Below are positions 27,618 to 36,780 of a DNA stretch of 64,000 nt, one piece after another. Within the stretch, counting starts at the first letter, position 1, and every line of letters begins with the position of its first letter. The notes beneath the pieces were generated by a model. The model did no database searches. It saw only the letters and a program-made list of their open reading frames with translations, and was not told the DNA's origin. Source of the stretch: Planctomonas psychrotolerans (GTDB taxonomy: Bacteria > Actinomycetota > Actinomycetes > Actinomycetales > Microbacteriaceae); assembly GCF_008642235.1 (NCBI RefSeq), contig NZ_SJEV01000001.1, positions 806,001 to 870,000 on the forward strand, written 5' to 3'. Made by a program: the position numbers and the translations under genes.

Positions 27618-28761
27618 AGGAGAACTTTAGTGTGAGTGCCGAATGGCGGTACTCGAAGCGCACGTCGCGGAAGACGGCACGGAACACCGCGGCGTACCGG
27701 GTCAGGTGCCCTCGCGTTCGCGACCCGCTCGGCGCCAGACGCGCGTCGAGTTCCCCCTCGTACCCGTCGTCGGCCGTGGTCAGCCACACCGTCAGGCTCC
27801 CCGGCTGAAGGGGCAGGTCGTACAGCAGGGCGGCGATCAGGGCGCGGAGCACGGCCCGCTGCTCCACGTTCATCGAGTCGGCGACGCGCGACGAATCGCA
27901 GACGACTTCCACGCCGTCCCCCGGGGCGCCGAGCAGATGACGGTGCCCCGAGATGAACTCGTCGAGCCAGGTGCGCTCCGACTCGGCCACCATGATCCGC
28001 CGCACGCTGTCGGAGATCTGCCGGGCACGTCGGGCGTCGTTGCCCCCGATGGCGTCCCGTCGCAGGATGTCGGTCAGGAAGGGAACGACATCGCGGTTGA
28101 GCACAGTCACCCTGTCCTGCTGCACCGACCGCGCGACGGCCTGCCGCGCCTCGGCGTCGAGTCGTGCGCTGACCTCGGCGACGTGGACGCGCCACTCGTC
28201 GAGCGACGCCACGATGACCCGGGAGAACGCCGCCGAGGCGATCGTCATGCCGATGATCGGAGTGAGGGCGATGCAGAGGAGCACCAGGTCTGGGGTGTCG
28301 GATGCGAGGGCGGGGAACTCCGCCACGGTGACCAGGGCGACGAAGGCGGACGCCACCACTCCGCCGTGCAGGATCTCCCGCCACGGCCGGTACGGGGCGA
28401 TGGCGAGCAGAACCACACCCACCGAGAACGCGCCCCACACCTGCCGGTCGTCGTCACTCCGCCCCCACTGGCTGTAGGCCAAGAGCAGGAAGGCGACCAG
28501 CGATGCGGCGATGACGAATCCGTGGCGCCTGCTCGAGAACGGGGACTGTCGCGTCCGCGAACCGAAGACGAGCGCAAGGCACGCCCCGGCGAGCACGAGG
28601 AGTGAGCTGATGGCGAAGGCCGGCCGGTCGATCTCGTCGGAGTCCCGGATCGTGAGGACGGCGGAGTAGCCGAACGCCACGAGCGCACCGCCGACGGTGA
28701 GGAGTCGGCCCGACAATGCTCCGAGGGGATCGAGCTGCTCCGCGGTCGGCTCGCGCTTCAT
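27604..28761 (-). CDS. Degenerate sensor-kinase-like membrane protein
   Basis: 385 residues. N-terminal half has about six helices (roughly 20-175) like the neighbouring kinase; the cytoplasmic half has a helical DHp-like stretch (EVSARLDAEARQAVARSVQ) and a C-terminal region that aligns in position with an ATPase domain. No phosphoacceptor His-Asp, no clear N box and no glycine-rich G boxes are visible. It looks like a pseudokinase partner. ATG 28761 overlaps the kinase stop as ATGA; its own end overlaps the regulator start. Confidence 0.6.
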   Translation of the reverse strand: MKREPTAEQLDPLGALSGRLLTVGGALVAFGYSAVLTIRDSDEIDRPAFAISSLLVLAGACLALVFGSRTRQSPFSSRRHGFVIAASLVAFLLLAYSQWGRSDDDRQVWGAFSVGVVLLAIAPYRPWREILHGGVVASAFVALVTVAEFPALASDTPDLVLLCIALTPIIGMTIASAAFSRVIVASLDEWRVHVAEVSARLDAEARQAVARSVQQDRVTVLNRDVVPFLTDILRRDAIGGNDARRARQISDSVRRIMVAESERTWLDEFISGHRHLLGAPGDGVEVVCDSSRVADSMNVEQRAVLRALIAALLYDLPLQPGSLTVWLTTADDGYEGELDARLAPSGSRTRGHLTRYAAVFRAVFRDVRFEYRHSALTLKFSYGRR

Positions 28762-29999
28762 GAGCGAGGCACCGTCGCGCTCGGCCCGGTTCCGGAGCCC
28801 GGCCGTTCGGACGGGTGCTCGCGCGGTACCCGCATCACGACCGATGTTCCGTGCCCGATCGACGACCAGATGTCGACCGATCCACCCACGTCGGCGATCC
28901 GGCCGCGCACCGATTCCCGCAGTCCGAGGCGATGGGGCTCGACGCCGGACTCGTCGAACCCGACACCCCCGTCGATGACCATGATCGTCAACTCGTCCTC
29001 CGTGGCGATGACGTTGAGTTCGGCGCGTTCCGCCCGGGCATGCTCGGTGACGTTCACCAGGCACTGGCGCACCGCGAGCGCGACGGACCGCGCCGACTCC
29101 GGCCCCAGCAATGACACGGCGTCCATGTCGCCGGAGACGTCGACGATCAATCCGTCGTGTCGTGACCGATCGACGGCCGCCTCGAGCTCGGTGGGGTGAC
29201 GGTCCGATGGCGCATCTGCGCGCCGCGGCGAGTCAGCGGGCGCGAGCCATTCCTCACCGACCACGAGGTCGAGGTCGCGCTGGATGCTCGCTCGCATCCG
29301 TTCCGACAGTCGTCCGCGCGGAGCCGCGGCGATCGCGGCGAGCTGGCTGAGCATCGTGTCGTGCAGAAGGGCGGCCGCGCGCAGCTCCAACCGGTAGCGC
29401 ACGCGTGCCAGCTCGTCGTCACGGGCGGCACGGTGCAACGCGGGCTGCACGTGCTCGGGCGCCGAGCGGCCGATCGACACGGTGGCGAACGAGGCGCAGA
29501 CCATCCCCGTCGCGGCCAGCGTCGACAGGTCGAGCCACGGATTCACGGACGTTCCCACCATGGCGACGAGCACGACCGACTCGGCGAGCACGAAGCCTGC
29601 GAGGGCCCAGCACGCCGCCGCAGCGGCACCGAGGGCGGGTCCGCCCACCATGATTAGGGCCACCTTGGGCAGGGAGGTGAGGTAGGCGTCCGTCGACGAC
29701 TCCGGCACGCGCTGCGCGAACAGGGTCTGGGCGTACCAGAAGCTGCTCGCCGCGCCGATCACCAGATAGGTCGCGGCGGACAGGGTGGTGCGCTCGCGGC
29801 AGTGCACGGCAAGGGCGACCGCCATCGGCAGGAGGGCGACCGCGGCGGGCCAGGTGATGATCGGCGATTCCGCGTACTGCAGAATCACCATGCTCATGCC
29901 GGCGAACACGAGGCATACCCACGCAACGCCGTGGCACGCTCGCGCGATGGCGGCGATCACGCGTGACGGCGCCAGGTGATTCGGCAGGCCCAGGGACAT
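28758..29999 (-). CDS. Sensor histidine kinase (NarL-partner type)
   Basis: 413 residues. Six or so N-terminal helices (about 10-165), then HisKA_3-like AALLHDTMLSQLAAIA with the phosphoacceptor His, N box VRQCLVNVTEHARAE, G1 VIDGGVGFDESG and G2 GGSVDIWSSIGHGTSVVM. Membrane sensor whose signal is unknown. ATG 29999 follows GATACT by 7 nt: probably leaderless. First gene of a four-gene operon (kinase, pseudokinase, regulator, tdk). Confidence 0.88.
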   Translation of the reverse strand: MSLGLPNHLAPSRVIAAIARACHGVAWVCLVFAGMSMVILQYAESPIITWPAAVALLPMAVALAVHCRERTTLSAATYLVIGAASSFWYAQTLFAQRVPESSTDAYLTSLPKVALIMVGGPALGAAAAACWALAGFVLAESVVLVAMVGTSVNPWLDLSTLAATGMVCASFATVSIGRSAPEHVQPALHRAARDDELARVRYRLELRAAALLHDTMLSQLAAIAAAPRGRLSERMRASIQRDLDLVVGEEWLAPADSPRRADAPSDRHPTELEAAVDRSRHDGLIVDVSGDMDAVSLLGPESARSVALAVRQCLVNVTEHARAERAELNVIATEDELTIMVIDGGVGFDESGVEPHRLGLRESVRGRIADVGGSVDIWSSIGHGTSVVMRVPREHPSERPGSGTGPSATVPRS

Positions 30000-30049
30000 T
30001 CCGTGCAGTATCCCACTCCCGCACCCCGCTGGGAAGGTTGGCCGCGCGG

Positions 30050-31159
30050 CTAGAACAGGGTGGGCTGCGCCTCGGCGATGGCACGGGCGGCGACTGCGGG
30101 AGGCAGTTCCTCGGCGAGCAGGGAGCCTCGCGCCACTCCGCGCGTCGATCGCTCCGCCGGCGAGAAGGCCGTGGAGAGGATCGCACCCGTCGCCGGCGCG
30201 GCCTGACCCTTGGCCAGTCCGTGAGCCCGGATCAGCGGCCGGATGCGTTCCGCCAGCCACTCCCGATAGGCCTTCGGGGCATAGGTCCCGCTCCCGTAGA
30301 GCTCCCGATAGGTCGGCACCAGTTCCGGGTGCTCGCGCTCCAACCACCCCATGAACCACTCCTTGACGCCCGGCTTGAGGTGCATCGCGGAATACAGCAC
30401 CGACGTTGCGCCGGACGCCTTGACGTCCGCGAGCGCCGCATCGAGCGAGGCCCGACTGTCGGTCAGGTACGGGAGGATCGGCATCATGAAGACACCGCAT
30501 CGCAGACCGTGCTCACGGGCGGCGGTGACCGTGGCCAGTCGTGACCTCGTGGAGGGTGTGCCCGGCTCCACCGACTGCTGCAGTACGTCGTCGAAGATCG
30601 CGATCGACATGGCCAGGTCGACGGGCACCGTCTCCGACGCCTCGGCCAGCAACGCCAGGTCACGCCTCAACAGGGTGCCCTTGGTGAGGATGGACAACGG
30701 CGTGCCGGATGCGGCGAGCGCTGCGATGATGCCGGGCATCAGGCGGTAGCGCCCCTCGGCCCGCTGGTAGGGATCGGTGTTGGTTCCGAGGGCGACCGGA
30801 TGCCGTTGCCACGAGGGCCTGGCCAGTTCCTTGGCGAGCACGTCGGCCACGTTCACCTTGACGATGATCTGCGTGTCGAAGTCGGTGCCGGAGTCGAGGT
30901 CCAGGTACGTGTGGGTCGGACGGGCGAAGCAGTAGACGCAGGCGTGACTGCATCCGCGGTAGGGATTGATGGTCCAGCCGAACGGAAGTGCTTTGGACGC
31001 GCCCGGCACGGAGTTGAGCGCGGTCTTGGCGAGCACCTCGTGGAACGTGATGCCGGCGAACTCCGGCGTGGTGACGGTGCGCACGAGCGAGGTGAGCTTG
31101 ACCAGTCCCGGAAGCGCGGACTCCGCCTCCGCGGACAGCTGCTGCCCTTCCCATCGCAT
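30050..31159 (-). CDS. Rv2578c-family radical SAM protein
   Basis: 369 residues. The radical SAM cluster is GCSHACVYCFAR (C-x3-C-x2-C) near residue 79, preceded by GWTINPYRG; TNTDPYQRAEGRYRLMPG and LTKGTLLRRDL are typical of the spore-photoproduct-lyase-like group that includes Rv2578c. Iron-sulfur enzyme of unknown substrate. ATG 31159 chosen; ATG 31177 would add six residues, and neither has a clear ribosome site. Confidence 0.85.
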   Translation of the reverse strand: MRWEGQQLSAEAESALPGLVKLTSLVRTVTTPEFAGITFHEVLAKTALNSVPGASKALPFGWTINPYRGCSHACVYCFARPTHTYLDLDSGTDFDTQIIVKVNVADVLAKELARPSWQRHPVALGTNTDPYQRAEGRYRLMPGIIAALAASGTPLSILTKGTLLRRDLALLAEASETVPVDLAMSIAIFDDVLQQSVEPGTPSTRSRLATVTAAREHGLRCGVFMMPILPYLTDSRASLDAALADVKASGATSVLYSAMHLKPGVKEWFMGWLEREHPELVPTYRELYGSGTYAPKAYREWLAERIRPLIRAHGLAKGQAAPATGAILSTAFSPAERSTRGVARGSLLAEELPPAVAARAIAEAQPTLF

Positions 31160-31216
31160 GAATCGAGTCGAACACATCTTCGAGCGGATCGCAAGCCGGG
31201 CGGGTCGTGGAGTCAG

Positions 31217-32914
31217 CTACCTCTCGAGGTGCAGGCGCTCCCCCGTCCAGCCCGAACGCACCCAGCGGTCGTGGCTCGCCACCACCACCGCTCCCGGGTA
31301 CCCGCCGAGCGCCTCCTCCAGCTCCGTGGCGAGGGCGAGCGAGAGATGATTGGTCGGTTCGTCGAGCAGGAACACGTGCGGTGGCCGCGCGAGGATCAGC
31401 GCGAGGGCGAGGCGCCGTTGCTGCCCGACCGACAGCTCGGCCACCGGCCGATCGATGTCCCGCGGCGCCACCAGACCGAGGCTCACCAGCGGCACCGCCT
31501 CCGCCCTGCGCTCGCCGACCGCGTCGTCGTAGAGGTCGCGTGCGCTTCGCCGGGGCCGGGCGAAGCGCACGTCCTGCTCGAGCAGTCCGACGCGGAGCCC
31601 CTTGCGGCGGTGCAGCAGACCGGACCCGAGCGGCACGGTGCCCGCCAGCACGCCGAGCAGGGTGGACTTGCCCGCCCCGTTGGCCCCGGTGACGAGCAGC
31701 CGGGTGGAGGACTCGATCCGCAGCGCATCGATTCGGAGGCGCCCCGGAACGGTCGCCTCGGACATCTGCAGGATCAGTCCATCCGACCCGAGGGCGTGCG
31801 ATCCGGTCGGAATGCCGGCGAAGCGCAACACCGGCCGAGGCTTTCGCACCTGGTTCTCGCGGAGCTCCTCCAGCCGTCCCGTCGCATTGCGGATGCGTCG
31901 GGAAACCTGCCGTTGCACCGTTCCGGCCTTGAAGTCGTACGCCATCTTCGCGTTGTCGCGCGGCGGGCGATTGGGCGCCACACTCCGCGACGTCACGTCC
32001 ACCGCGTGCGCGAGCCGGATCAGCTCCCGTTGCTCGTCGGCGTGCTGCGCCTCCCATCTCGCGCGTTCCGCCGCCTTGTGCGCCAGGTAGTCGGTGTAGT
32101 TGCCGCCGAAGCGGGCAGCGGCGGAGCGGGACGGATCGATGTCGAGGAGGGACGTGGCCACGGCGTCGAGGAACGTGCGGTCGTGGCTCGCGAACAGCAC
32201 GGGACCCGACCACCCGGCGATGGTGCGCTGCAGATAGTCGGCCGCCGCATCGTCGAGGTGATTGGTCGGCTCATCGAGCAGGAGGGCCGCGGGTCGCCCG
32301 AGCAGCAGGGCGGCGAGGGCGAACCTGCTGCGCTGTCCTCCGGACACCTCGTCCAGTCGCCGGCCGGGTGGGATGTGCGCCACCCCGAGCCCGGCGAGGA
32401 TCTCGTCCCGGCGCGCGCCGACGGACCAGACCTCCGCCCGTTCGGCCGCCTGGAGCGCCGCGGCGTATCGGGTGCTCGCCGCGTCGACGCCGTCGTCCAT
32501 TCCGCCGGCGAGCGCCTCGGCGGCGGTGAGGAGCTCTTCCTCGATCATCCGCACGCCCGAAAGAGCGGCGTCGAGCACGTCGGCCAGAGTGTCATCCGGC
32601 GCGAACGGCACCTCCTGCCACAGCAGACCGATGCTCGCCGGGCGCACCACCGCCCCCGCATCGGGCCGTTCCACCCCGGCGACCAGCCGGAGCAGGGTGG
32701 ACTTGCCCGCGCCGTTCTCGCCGATCAGCCCGAGCCGCTGATGCGGTCCGACGGTGACGGAGAGGTCGGTGAGCACTCGCCGGGCGCCGTACCCGTGCGA
32801 CAGTCCGTCCACGCGGATGTGGTCGACGGGGGCGACGGAACCGGCGTCGTGGGACGGAAGCGAACCGACGGACGGGGAGGATGAGGGTGATACGGATGGC
32901 TGTGGAGCACGCAT
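31217..32914 (-). CDS. ABC-F family ATPase (ribosome-associated)
   Basis: 565 residues, two ABC domains and no membrane helices. Domain 1: GENGAGKST, VSGGQRSRF, LLLDEPTNHLD. Domain 2: GANGAGKST, LSVGQQRRL, LLDEPTNHLS. A Lys/Arg-rich interdomain linker lies around 265-300. ABC-F proteins act on ribosomes, either as translation factors or as protection against ribosome-targeting antibiotics; the subfamily cannot be settled here. A 130-bp leader with a 3-codon frame upstream is typical of inducible protection members. Confidence 0.88.
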   Translation of the reverse strand: MRAPQPSVSPSSSPSVGSLPSHDAGSVAPVDHIRVDGLSHGYGARRVLTDLSVTVGPHQRLGLIGENGAGKSTLLRLVAGVERPDAGAVVRPASIGLLWQEVPFAPDDTLADVLDAALSGVRMIEEELLTAAEALAGGMDDGVDAASTRYAAALQAAERAEVWSVGARRDEILAGLGVAHIPPGRRLDEVSGGQRSRFALAALLLGRPAALLLDEPTNHLDDAAADYLQRTIAGWSGPVLFASHDRTFLDAVATSLLDIDPSRSAAARFGGNYTDYLAHKAAERARWEAQHADEQRELIRLAHAVDVTSRSVAPNRPPRDNAKMAYDFKAGTVQRQVSRRIRNATGRLEELRENQVRKPRPVLRFAGIPTGSHALGSDGLILQMSEATVPGRLRIDALRIESSTRLLVTGANGAGKSTLLGVLAGTVPLGSGLLHRRKGLRVGLLEQDVRFARPRRSARDLYDDAVGERRAEAVPLVSLGLVAPRDIDRPVAELSVGQQRRLALALILARPPHVFLLDEPTNHLSLALATELEEALGGYPGAVVVASHDRWVRSGWTGERLHLER

Positions 32915-33042
32915 GGCGGCTGCCCTTCTCGACACGTCGAGCGATTCCCGCCGGGATGAAGCAGAGGAAGCCGGAGAAGCGCCGGAAAGCGGCGTCGACC
33001 GGACCGTGCCTACTGCGCCTCGGGCGCGGGACGGAAGGGGAG

Positions 33043-33054
33043 TTACAGCCTCAT
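33043..33054 (-). promoter_or_regulatory. Candidate 3-codon leader ORF (Met-Arg-Leu-stop) of the ABC-F gene
   Basis: ATGAGGCTGTAA begins about 4 nt after the predicted transcription start and 129 nt before the ABC-F ATG. Short leader frames followed by hairpins are the usual attenuation device of antibiotic-inducible ABC-F and erm genes. Between it and the gene lies CTCGACGTGTCGAG, a small hairpin just before the ribosome site AAGGG. Function inferred. Confidence 0.45.
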
Positions 33055-33064
33055 AGCGCCAACG

Positions 33065-33093
33065 ACGCTAACAGGTCGGATGCACCGTGTCTA
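33065..33093 (-). promoter_or_regulatory. Promoter of the ABC-F leader
   Basis: Minus-strand -35 TAGACA (33088-33093), 17-bp spacer, -10 TAGCGT (33065-33070); predicted start about 33058. Confidence 0.55.
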
Positions 33094-33223
33094 TCACCGG
33101 CACGGAAAAGGCCCGGATGAACGGTTCGAACATCTGAAGCGCGTACATTCAATAGACCCGGATTGGCGTCGATCGGGTTGAGGACAACGCACAATGGATC
33201 CCAGGTACTCGGGGGAGGATGGA

Positions 33224-35470
33224 ATGAGCAACCGCTCAGCGGAAGGCCGCGACGCCGACGCCGTGTCCGTCGTCATCCAGGCCCTCGGCACCATGGCGGA
33301 CGGGTCGATCATCACCGATGCGCAGCAGCGGATCGTCTACGTCAGTCCCGCATTCACGCTGATGACCGGGTACGACATCGACGAGATCCGCGGGCGGAAT
33401 TGCCGCTTCCTGCAAGGGCCCGATTCCGATGAGGCCACAACCACCGCGATCCGGCGGGCCATGGGCCGCGAGGACGCGTACCAGGGCGTGATCCTCAACT
33501 ACCGCAAGAACGGTGAGGCGTTCTGGAACGCATTGACGATCATGCCGTTGCGTGATCGTCGGGGAAAGGTGACCCACTACGCCAGCGTTCAGCGCGACGT
33601 CACCGCCCTCATCGCCCAGGAGAAGCAGACGCAGCACCTGCTCGAGGAGACGAAACGCCAGCGGGAGACGGATCACCTCCTGCTCGAGGCGGCTCGGCTC
33701 CTGGGCGAACGGTCGAGCGTCTCCGCGGTTGCTCAGACGGTCGCCGATGTCACTCCCGGTCTGTGCGGTGCCGACAAGGCTGCCGTCGCGCTGTGGGACG
33801 CGAAGGACGAACGGTTGTTCATCGCCGCGGTGAGTGGCTGGGATGGCGCGCTGGGCGACCGCATCCGAACGTTCGAAGCGACCCCGGAGCAGAGTCCGGA
33901 ACTCTACGAGATCATGCAGTCCCAGGCGCCGGCGATCGTGGACGGGCGCGGGTCGGACTGGGCCAAGGACGTCATGGCGCGGTACGAGACGCGCGCGATC
34001 GTCATCGTGCCGATCGCCTCGGCGGGTGCGCTTCGGGGACTTCTGCTCGCGGCCTGGTCCGACAGCGAGCCGCCCGATTCCATCGATTCCACCCTCCGCG
34101 ACCGCATGGCCGGCCTCGCGGGTCTCGCCGCCGTAGCGATCGACAACACCCGCCTGCTGGAGGAGGTGCGGTGGACGGAATCGCACGACGGTCTCACGGG
34201 GCTCCCCAACCGGGCGCTGCTCGAGGAACGTGTGGCGGGGGCGCTCGAACGATCACGCACCGACGGCACCGACGTGGCTGTGCTGTTCTACAACATCGAT
34301 CGCCTGAAACGGGTGAACGACGTCCTCGGACACGGTTCGGGTGATGCGGTGCTCTGCCACGTCGCGGCCACCCTACGGAGCGCCGCCCGCGAAGGAGACA
34401 TCGTCGCCCGCTCCGGTGGGAACGACTTCGTCATCGTGCTCCCGGGCATCGCCTCCCCCGCCGAGGCGGACGAGGTGGCGGAGAGGGTGATCTCGCTTCT
34501 CGAGCAGCCGCTGGTCATCGCGGGCCGCGACGTGTTCGTGCACCTGTCGCACGGCGTGGCGATGTCCGTCGACCGCAGCGCGCCGATGGCGAGGGTCGTT
34601 CCCCTCCGCGAGGAGGCGGAGCAGTTGATCACCGCAGCGAACAACTCCATGCACGAGGCCCGATCGCGGAAGATGAGCGACGCGGAGCCCTTCGGGGGAA
34701 TCGACGAGCTCCGCCTGGACTCCGAACTGCACGGGGCCCTCCAGCGGGGCGAGCTCACGGTCTGGTACCAACCACAGGTGGACGTCCGTTCCGACCGCAT
34801 CGTCGCGGTCGAGGCGCTCGTGCGCTGGCACCACCCGATACTCGGAGCCATCCCGCCGAGCGCATTCATCCCCATCGCGGAGGAGAACGGTCTCATCCAT
34901 GAGATGGGCCGTTTCGTGCTGAACGAGGCGTGCACACTGGCCGCGCTCTGGCAGGACCGCGGGCATCGGCTCGAGGTCGCCGTCAACGTATCGGCCCTGC
35001 AGCTCACGTCCCCGGAGTTCTTCACCGCCCTCACGTCGGGCCTCCGGGACTGCGCGCTCGACCCGGCGGCCCTCACGATCGAGATCACGGAGTCGCAGAT
35101 GGTCGGCGACATCGCCACGGTGGCACCGCGGCTCGCCGCACTGCGGAACCTCGGGGTGGGGATCTCGGTCGACGACTTCGGTACGGGCTACTCCTCGCTG
35201 TCGCAGCTGCACACCCTTCCCGTGACCGAGTTGAAGATCGATCAGACCTTCATCCGGAACGACAGCGCCACGAGCGCCGCCCTGGTCGCGGCCGTCGTCG
35301 GTCTCTCGCGCGGGCTGTCGTTGCGCGTGGTCGCGGAGGGTGTCGAAACGCCCGAGCAGTTGCAGATGCTGCGGGATCTGAACTGCGACCGGGCGCAGGG
35401 GTACCTGATCGCCAGGCCGATGCCGCGCTCCGACCTCGACGGTCGGCTGGGCATGCTCTCCGCGGTCTGA
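33224..35470 (+). CDS. LOV-GAF-GGDEF-EAL protein (light-linked c-di-GMP enzyme)
   Basis: 748 residues. LOV photosensor about 12-125: GRNCRFLQG carries the flavin-adduct Cys, followed by NYRKNGEAFWNALTI. GAF domain about 150-300. The GGDEF domain (about 315-470) has RSGGNDF in place of GG[DE]EF, so cyclase activity is doubtful. The EAL domain (about 495-745) keeps EALVRW, NVSALQL, EITES, DDFGTGYSSL and KIDQTFI, so phosphodiesterase activity is likely. Blue light may control c-di-GMP breakdown. ATG 33224 has GGGGGAGGA 5 nt upstream. Confidence 0.9.
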   Translation: MSNRSAEGRDADAVSVVIQALGTMADGSIITDAQQRIVYVSPAFTLMTGYDIDEIRGRNCRFLQGPDSDEATTTAIRRAMGREDAYQGVILNYRKNGEAFWNALTIMPLRDRRGKVTHYASVQRDVTALIAQEKQTQHLLEETKRQRETDHLLLEAARLLGERSSVSAVAQTVADVTPGLCGADKAAVALWDAKDERLFIAAVSGWDGALGDRIRTFEATPEQSPELYEIMQSQAPAIVDGRGSDWAKDVMARYETRAIVIVPIASAGALRGLLLAAWSDSEPPDSIDSTLRDRMAGLAGLAAVAIDNTRLLEEVRWTESHDGLTGLPNRALLEERVAGALERSRTDGTDVAVLFYNIDRLKRVNDVLGHGSGDAVLCHVAATLRSAAREGDIVARSGGNDFVIVLPGIASPAEADEVAERVISLLEQPLVIAGRDVFVHLSHGVAMSVDRSAPMARVVPLREEAEQLITAANNSMHEARSRKMSDAEPFGGIDELRLDSELHGALQRGELTVWYQPQVDVRSDRIVAVEALVRWHHPILGAIPPSAFIPIAEENGLIHEMGRFVLNEACTLAALWQDRGHRLEVAVNVSALQLTSPEFFTALTSGLRDCALDPAALTIEITESQMVGDIATVAPRLAALRNLGVGISVDDFGTGYSSLSQLHTLPVTELKIDQTFIRNDSATSAALVAAVVGLSRGLSLRVVAEGVETPEQLQMLRDLNCDRAQGYLIARPMPRSDLDGRLGMLSAV

Positions 35471-35512
35471 ATTGCCGGACGGGCGCTCCCGCGTGGTCGG
35501 TCCACCGCCGGA

Positions 35513-36502
35513 TCAGGCCGGACGGGAGGACAGGAGTTCGTCCCACGCCTCCACCCGGTTGCGACCGCCGTGCTTGGCCTCGTAGAGGGCGCGGTCGGCC
35601 CGATCGATCGCCTGGGTGAGAGACACGTCCCCGCTGGGCAGCACACTGGCGTAGCCGCCGCTGACTGTGACGACCCCGCCGGCCGGGTGACGCACGCCGA
35701 GCCCTTCCACCGCGGCGCGTAACCGTTCGGCGGCACGGCCGCACGCTTCGCGATCGGCTGCCGCGACCACGACGAGGAATTCCTCGCCGCCGAACCGCGC
35801 CACCGCGTCGACGCTGCGACTGGTGCGGACGAGCGCCGACGACACGTTCTGCAGGCACTCGTCACCACGGAGGTGCCCGTAGGCGTCGTTGAACGCCTTG
35901 AATCCATCGATGTCGAGCAGGACGATGCCGAGGTGCAGGGAGTGGTGTCGCGCACTCTCCCACATCTGCTCCGCGACGGCATCGAACCCTCGTCGATTGA
36001 ACAGGCCCGTCAGGGAATCCGTGGTGCTGAGCGAGAGAAGCGTCGAGTTGATCTCGGCGAGTGCTCGAGCCTGCGCCTCGACCTCGTCCGTGTGCGCACG
36101 GATGCGACGCTCGTTCGTGTGGCGGGCGCGGAGCACACTGATCAGCGTGGCGCTGAGGTCGTCGCGCACCGAGGTGAGGTCGTCGCCCTCGGTCGCCTCG
36201 GAGATCACCTGCCCGATGTCAGGGAGTGAGATGGGTCCGGTCGGGCCATCCGTCCGGTCGTCGTGCGCGGAGAGGCGGTGCACCACCGACCCGCCGCGGA
36301 GAGCGATCGACTCCACGACCCGCACCGAGTCGCCGCCAACGGCTGCCGAACGAAGCACTCCGCCCAGGTCATCACCGAGGCGCACGACCACACCATCGCG
36401 CTCCACCATCGCCGCGAACGAATCGTCGAAATCCACCAACCGGCCGTCCGGGCCCGACACGGCCAGACCGATCGGGGAGCGGGGCGCTTCGGAGCCGGTC
36501 AT
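35513..36502 (-). CDS. GGDEF diguanylate cyclase with PAS-like N-terminus
   Basis: 329 residues. The N-terminal 110 residues look PAS-like (GLAVSGPDGRLVDFDDSFAAMV), then a coiled-coil helix (about 115-160) leads to a GGDEF domain with DSLTGLFNRRGFD, LDIDGFKAFND and an intact active site FGGEEF. RxxD (RSVD) lies five residues before GGEEF, a product-inhibition I-site. Soluble; makes c-di-GMP from two GTP. Convergent with the LOV gene and divergent from the next cyclase. Confidence 0.9.
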   Translation of the reverse strand: MTGSEAPRSPIGLAVSGPDGRLVDFDDSFAAMVERDGVVVRLGDDLGGVLRSAAVGGDSVRVVESIALRGGSVVHRLSAHDDRTDGPTGPISLPDIGQVISEATEGDDLTSVRDDLSATLISVLRARHTNERRIRAHTDEVEAQARALAEINSTLLSLSTTDSLTGLFNRRGFDAVAEQMWESARHHSLHLGIVLLDIDGFKAFNDAYGHLRGDECLQNVSSALVRTSRSVDAVARFGGEEFLVVVAAADREACGRAAERLRAAVEGLGVRHPAGGVVTVSGGYASVLPSGDVSLTQAIDRADRALYEAKHGGRNRVEAWDELLSSRPA

Positions 36503-36780
36503 GGTGCACCGACTGCGGGTGCGGATGCCGAATGGGCCATGACGGTGCGTTCCTCAGTTCGGTGTCCGTGCGGACCCCAAGGGTTCCGTGGCTGTGCGTC
36601 ACCGGCTCGCGCCGGGTTCGCCGTTATCGGTGACGCGGTCTCCGGGGCCGATTCGACACCGGTCGTGGATGCGCTCCCGAGGCGAAAATCCCGCTGTGAG
36701 CAGCATCACTCGCCATGGGAAACGTTCCACTTGTCCGCGACGCGCGGCAAGTCCCCCGTTCGTGTGGCATTGTCGGTTGC
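36503..36780. other. 278-bp divergent spacer between two diguanylate cyclase genes
   Basis: No gene, RNA or clear repeat seen. It must hold the promoters of both cyclase genes, but no convincing -35/-10 pair stands out; CATTGT lies 7 nt before the ATG at 36781. Confidence 0.35.
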
